NCBI RefSeq assembly: GCF_023656745.1
Contig: NZ_JAMOKO010000005.1
Span: forward strand, 86,122 to 150,121
DNA length: 64,000 bases
Reading direction: 5' to 3'
DNA from: Collinsella sp. BG-O-102
Lineage (GTDB): Bacteria; Actinomycetota; Coriobacteriia; Coriobacteriales; Coriobacteriaceae
The notes beneath the pieces are model-generated. The model made no database searches. It had not been told where the DNA came from and saw only the letters and a list, made by a program, of their open reading frames with translations. The first letter of the stretch is position 1. Each line of letters starts with the position of its first letter. Below are positions 58,913-64,000 of this stretch, one piece after another. The translations under genes and the position numbers were made by a program.

Positions 58913-60410
58913 CCAGCGTAAGGCGGGCGCCCTCCTCGGCTACGCCAACATCCTCGCAAAGAACCTCGTCAACCTCGTCTACACGCCGATGCTACTGTCC
59001 TACGTGGGGCAGGCGGACTACGGCGTCTTCCAGAGCTCGAACTCCTTTGTCTTCTCGCTGACGCTCCTGTCCTTCGGCTTCTCCGAGGCCTACGTGCGCT
59101 TCTACACGCAGACGGTGGCGCACGGCGGCGAGCGCGACATCCGGCACCTGAACGGCATGTACCTCACGCTTTACGTCGCCGTCACAGCCGCGGCGGTCGC
59201 CCTCGGCATGGGCTTCTCCGCAAACGCCGGCGCGGTGTTCTCGGCCGGGTTCACCGAGGCGCAGGTCTCGCTCGCCCGGGAGCTGCTCGCCATCATGACG
59301 CTCAACGTCGCCTCGACGTTGTTCACCGTCGTGTTCAATTCCTACATCACGGCGCACGAGCGCTTCGTCTACCAGCAGACCAGGCAGCTCGTCACCACGC
59401 TTGCGACGCCGCTGTGCGCCTGGGCCCTGCTGGCCGCCGGTATGGGGCCCGTGGGCGTTGCCCTAGCACAGCTCGCGGTGAACCTCGTCCTGCTTGCCCT
59501 CAACGCGCGCTACGCCATCGTCGTGCTGGGCATGCGCTTCGAGCTCAGGGGTGCCGACTGGGGCGTCATGCGCGGCATCGCCGCCTTCAGTGCCTGGATC
59601 TTCGGTAACCAGGTCTGCGAGATGGTCAATCAGAGCGTGCCCAACATCATGCTGGGGGCCATCTCGGGCGCGACTGCGGTATCTCTGTTCGCGGTGGCCG
59701 TGAACATCCGCCAGGTCTTCTACTCGCTCTCCACCACGATGTCGAACGTCTTCATTCCGAAGGTCAACCGCATCGTCGCCACCTCGGACGACAACGCCGA
59801 GCTCACTCGCCTTATGACGCGCGTGGGCCGCTACCAGATGGTACTGTTTTGCTGGGTGTACGGAGGTTTCGCTATTCTCGGGAAGTTTTTCGTGACGAGG
59901 TGGGCGGGCCCGGGCTTCGCCGAGGCCTACTGGCTCGTGCTCGCCATGACGCTACCCGTCATGGTGCCCCTCTGTCAGAACGTCGGCATCGAGATCCAGA
60001 GGGCCAAGAACATGCACCACGCCAGGAGTCTCGTCTACCTTGCGATGGCGGTCGGGAACGTTGCCTTCACCGCCGCGGCCGCCCCGGCGCTGGGGCCGTG
60101 GGCCCCCGCGATCGCCTATGTCGTCAGCATCGTGCTCGGCAACGGACTGTGGATGAACTGGTACTACCAGAAGCGGGTCGGTCTCGACATGCTCTTTTTC
60201 TGGAAGCGGAACCTGCCGGTGCTGCTCGCCTGGGCTGCCGTCACCGTCGCCTGCCTCGCTGGCACGGCGGTCCTGCCCGTCAACGGATGGCCCGCGTTCC
60301 TCGAGTGGGGCGCCGTTTACAGCGCGCTTTTCGCCATAGCCCTTTGGCTCGCCGTCCTAACGAAGGACGAACGTATCGCGGTCGTCTCTCGTCTCCCGTT
60401 CCTTAGATAG
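58905..60410 (+). CDS. Polysaccharide flippase (Wzx/MATE-like)
   Basis: 501 residues, about 12-14 hydrophobic segments. ILAKNLVNLVYTPMLLSYVGQADYGVFQ is the typical first helix region of the polysaccharide transport family. It moves lipid-linked repeat units across the membrane. GTG 58905 gives MASQRKAG; the start overlaps the previous gene. GC content and C/G-ending codons rise sharply compared with the genes at 54250-58912, suggesting that this segment came from a different source. Confidence 0.9.
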   Translation: MASQRKAGALLGYANILAKNLVNLVYTPMLLSYVGQADYGVFQSSNSFVFSLTLLSFGFSEAYVRFYTQTVAHGGERDIRHLNGMYLTLYVAVTAAAVALGMGFSANAGAVFSAGFTEAQVSLARELLAIMTLNVASTLFTVVFNSYITAHERFVYQQTRQLVTTLATPLCAWALLAAGMGPVGVALAQLAVNLVLLALNARYAIVVLGMRFELRGADWGVMRGIAAFSAWIFGNQVCEMVNQSVPNIMLGAISGATAVSLFAVAVNIRQVFYSLSTTMSNVFIPKVNRIVATSDDNAELTRLMTRVGRYQMVLFCWVYGGFAILGKFFVTRWAGPGFAEAYWLVLAMTLPVMVPLCQNVGIEIQRAKNMHHARSLVYLAMAVGNVAFTAAAAPALGPWAPAIAYVVSIVLGNGLWMNWYYQKRVGLDMLFFWKRNLPVLLAWAAVTVACLAGTAVLPVNGWPAFLEWGAVYSALFAIALWLAVLTKDERIAVVSRLPFLR

Positions 60411-60418
60411 GGTCCATC

Positions 60419-61636
60419 ATGAATGATTCCGAGAAATCCCCGAGGGTCGTCTCGCTTGGCGACCGTTGCTGCGGCTGCGGCGCGTGCGCTGCCCGCTGCC
60501 CCAAGTCAAGCATCTCCATGGAACCCGATGATTGTGGCTTCCTACACCCCACCGTCGACGCCTCCGGGTGCGTAGGCTGCGGGGCGTGCGACGCCGTATG
60601 CCCGGCGCTCAACGCCCCTGGGGAGGACGGGTGCGAGTTCGCCCTCTGGGCGAAGGCTCATGACGTCGGCTTGCTCGATAGATCGTCGTCGGGCGGCGTG
60701 TTCGGTCTACTCGCCGGTGACGCTCTCTCGCGCGGCGGTGTTGTGGCGGGCGCCGCGTGGACGGACGGTTGCCGCGAGCTTCGTCACGTGCTCGTGGAGG
60801 ACAGGCCGGCGCTCGGCGCCGTTATGCGCTCGAAATACGTTCAGAGCGCGGTTGGCCGCGGCGTCTTCGAGGGCGTCCGCACTGCCCTGCGTGAAGGCAG
60901 GCCGGCGCTCTTTGCCGGTACTGCATGCCAGGTGGCTGGCATGCGCTCATACCTGGGGAAACTCGCCGACTCTGACCTCTTCCTCGGCGTCGACGTCATC
61001 TGCCACGGTGTTCCGTCTCCAGAGCTCTGGTCGCGCTGGGTCGACTACCGTGGTGAGGCCTTCGGGTCGGACGTCTGCGACGTCAATATGCGGAGTAAGA
61101 CAACCGGATGGTTGTCTTTCTCCGCTATGTACAAGCACATAGCGGAGAAAGACAACACCGGGGACACCGAGTCCCAGATATTCGGCAAAGACTGGTACAT
61201 GAAAGCGTTTCTGGCCAATGCGAGCCTTCGTTCGTCCTGTCTGGCATGTCCAGCAAAGCGCTCCAGCGGCGCCGATATCACGCTCGGTGATTTCTGGGGG
61301 TTCCAGAATACCCATCCCGAGGTCGACAACTCCAAGGGCGTATCTGCCGTCCTATGCAATACCGAGAAGGGCGTGCGGGCATTCGAGGCTATTTCTGGGC
61401 TTACTGCAAACGGTCCGGCGACGCTTGATGGGGTAATCGCGGGCAACCCTAGCCTCGTCCATTCTGTCACGCCTTATCCAAAGCGCGACGAGTTCTTGAA
61501 CGACGTGTCTGCCGGGCTTTCCATCCCAGATCTCATGGACAAGTGGGATTTCCGTCCCACTCTCTGGCAGCGTGTCCGCGGCAAGCTTGGTGGTATTAAA
61601 CGACGACTAAAGAGACTCGTTGGAAGGAGAGCCTAG
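60419..61636 (+). CDS. Ferredoxin-domain plus FrhB/FdhB-like protein (second copy)
   Basis: 405 residues. CCGCGACAARCP and CVGCGACDAVCP bind two [4Fe-4S] clusters; then SSSGGVFGLLAGD, GTACQVAGMRSYLG, DVICHGVPSPELWSRW, CLACPAKRSSGADITLGDFWG. Same architecture as the gene at 53076 and again near a pyruvyl transferase. The C-terminus is basic (KLGGIKRRLKRLVGRR), which could touch the membrane. A perfect 20-bp inverted repeat at 61111-61156 sits in the frame. Confidence 0.87.
   Translation: MNDSEKSPRVVSLGDRCCGCGACAARCPKSSISMEPDDCGFLHPTVDASGCVGCGACDAVCPALNAPGEDGCEFALWAKAHDVGLLDRSSSGGVFGLLAGDALSRGGVVAGAAWTDGCRELRHVLVEDRPALGAVMRSKYVQSAVGRGVFEGVRTALREGRPALFAGTACQVAGMRSYLGKLADSDLFLGVDVICHGVPSPELWSRWVDYRGEAFGSDVCDVNMRSKTTGWLSFSAMYKHIAEKDNTGDTESQIFGKDWYMKAFLANASLRSSCLACPAKRSSGADITLGDFWGFQNTHPEVDNSKGVSAVLCNTEKGVRAFEAISGLTANGPATLDGVIAGNPSLVHSVTPYPKRDEFLNDVSAGLSIPDLMDKWDFRPTLWQRVRGKLGGIKRRLKRLVGRRA
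61097..61156. repeat. Overlapping inverted repeats inside the second FrhB-like gene
   Basis: A perfect 20-bp pair, 61111-61130 and 61137-61156, surrounds a 6-nt loop. A second perfect 9-bp pair, AAGACAACC (61097-61105) and GGTTGTCTT (61110-61118), shares the middle arm. The two hairpins are mutually exclusive in RNA, as in an attenuator switch. All of it is in coding sequence. Confidence 0.85.
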
Positions 61637-62591
61637 ATGGCCAAGGATCGCTACCTTCAAGCTCTTCGTGGGCTTGCGATTTCCGCAGTGGTGCTTATCC
61701 ACTGTCTTCCTCAATGTGCCGCGTCGGTCGCCATTCGCCCATTCCTCAACTTTTCTGTTGCGTTGTTCTTGTTTTTATCCGGTGTTCTTACCGACGAGCG
61801 CAAATTTAATGCGGGGGGGTTCTTCGACGCCGCATTAGCAAGGTTGCCGGACCTTATGCGTTCTGGAGCGTTATCTATCTTGCGGCGTTTCCCGCCCTTC
61901 ATGGGCGTCTGGGTTTCTGGCGTTCGCCGTGGGCTCCGTATCGGCTCAGATGTACTATCTATTGGTCTATTCACAGCTTGTGCTGCTTACTCCGGTACTG
62001 TTCAGGCTCCTTTCACGGTATAGGTTCTTTGTCTATTGTGTGACACCGGCTTGCTTGCTTCTAAGGGAGCTCGCTGCCGTTGCCGGTATCGCATTGCCTC
62101 TAATACAGGTTTTCTGCCCCATGTGGCTCATCTTTTATGTTTTCGGTCTCGACTGGAGGCGTTGGGCTGCGCTCATTGAAGGACGAACCACTCAGCTTGT
62201 TGCAGTGCTCTTTATATTTTTAATAATTCAGGAGGTCGCAGGCTTCTGGTGGTATTTGACTGGCGATTTCAATATGGCCACAACTCAGCTTAAGCTCGGT
62301 TCTGCCGCGACCTCTTTAGCTGTGATCGCGCTTCTTATGGCGGTTCCGGGATCATTCAAGTCGCGATTATCTTCTACTTTGCTTGTTGACCTTGGGAACG
62401 CCTCTTTTGGAATCTACCTCTGCCATATACTTGTTCTCAAGGCCGTTTGGAAACTGCTTGGATTATTCGTCATTCCACTTGGTGTTTCGACATTTGCTGT
62501 TTGGGCGCTAACTCTTGCCGGATCTTATTCGCTTGTATCACTTTGCGGTCGTTATTTGCCCGAACGAATTCACATCATTGTGGGATTATAA
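61637..62591 (+). pseudogene. Acyltransferase-3 family membrane protein, frameshifted
   Basis: Reading frame 1 (from ATG 61637: DRYLQALRGLAISAVVLIH, then NFSVALFLFLSG) is a clear OafA/WecH-type O-acetyltransferase start. At a run of seven G (61813-61819) the sequence stays sensible only if read one frame over, giving RRRISKVAGPYAFWSVIYLAAF. A second shift is needed before about 61925 to enter FAVGSVSAQMYYLLVYSQLVLLTPVLF, which continues to 62591. Total span fits about 318 residues, near family size. So two indels break one gene that would acetylate the polymer. Sequencing error, decay or slippage at the G run are possible. Confidence 0.8.
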
Positions 62592-62932
62592 ATTGATTTT
62601 CGATACTGGCGCTTTTCATAGCGTTGAAGCAAAGTGAGTCCATTACCAACATTTGGCACGCGATCATCGGTGAAGATACCGGACTTCCTGTTTTCGAACG
62701 AGAAGATGACTTTTTACTCAAAATGGCTGATTGGATTAACCAACCTGAAATAACCGGAATCAATCTCCCTTGGTCGAGCATCGAAAAATGGAAGGGGCAA
62801 TTCAGGTAGCCATATTCCGCAGTCATTACCTTGCCTATTTCGTTAAGAATGAGGGGGTTTAGCAAAATAGGATACCCAAGTCTTATTTATCACTCGATCT
62901 AAAGCGCATTTCGATTGTAGAGGACAGATTAA
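62592..62932 (+). other. AT-rich gap before rmlA with no recognised gene
   Basis: 341 nt of low GC. A 61-codon frame with TTG start (62624-62809) and an opposite 96-codon frame (62575-62865) are both open; neither resembles a family I know, and neither has a good ribosome site. It may hold a promoter for the rml genes or a decayed remnant. TGTAGAGGACAG before the rmlA ATG is the likely ribosome site. Confidence 0.4.

Positions 62933-64000
<1,068 letters not shown>

Overview
The window is high-GC bacterial DNA that reads as a gut actinobacterium of the Coriobacteriia, most like Collinsella (inferred from gene content and protein character, not from a search). Supporting signs are an iron-sulfur serine dehydratase, a clostridial-style GlgC/GlgD glycogen system in a high-GC genome, strictly anaerobic cofactor chemistry and frequent GTG starts.

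Region 1 (1-14,491, + strand) is a long, tightly overlapping anaerobic cobalamin operon: cbiD (5' cut by the window), a broken cbiL, cbiG, cbiH, a cbiE-cbiT fusion, cbiA, cobT, cobU, cobS, a cobU-like/cobC fusion, cbiB, cobD, cbiP, cobA, cbiC and cbiJ. It covers corrin ring contraction and methylation, amidation, adenosylation, aminopropanol arm attachment and nucleotide loop assembly. No intact cbiL or cbiF is visible. The operon is very GC-rich and ends beside a transposase scrap and a 67-bp palindromic repeat.

Region 2 (14,703-23,370, - strand) holds a MacAB-type efflux/ABC system (permease, ATPase, membrane-fusion protein), a membrane-anchored L,D-transpeptidase, a single-chain L-serine dehydratase and metK. 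Region 3 (23,647-30,859, + strand) is housekeeping: gltX, priA, def, fmt and rsmB. Long palindromic elements sit in several of the gaps.

Region 4 (31,001-44,370, - strand) is carbohydrate storage: a zinc-ribbon protein, a GH13-GH77 fusion enzyme, and the glycogen operon glgB-glgP-glgC-glgD-glgA. GlgA and GlgB both carry long Lys/Ala/Thr-rich, histone H1-like tails, which I regard as the most unusual feature of the window. A repeated GTTTTACCA/TGGTAAAAC motif lies upstream of the fusion gene and in the divergent glgB/HAD-phosphatase promoter region.

Region 5 (44,704-46,230, + strand) has a HAD phosphatase, a thiamine pyrophosphokinase-like gene and tRNA-Ala(GGC). Region 6 (46,231-64,000, + strand) is an exopolysaccharide locus. 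It has a long leader with a large hairpin, a NusG/LoaP-type antiterminator, a priming sugar transferase, four glycosyltransferase-like genes, a radical SAM protein, two polysaccharide pyruvyl transferases, two ferredoxin-FrhB-like proteins, a polymerase-like protein, a flippase, a frameshifted acyltransferase, rmlA and the start of rmlB. This locus is compositionally mosaic and contains perfect inverted repeats inside coding sequence, two of them near the same position of the two FrhB-like paralogues.
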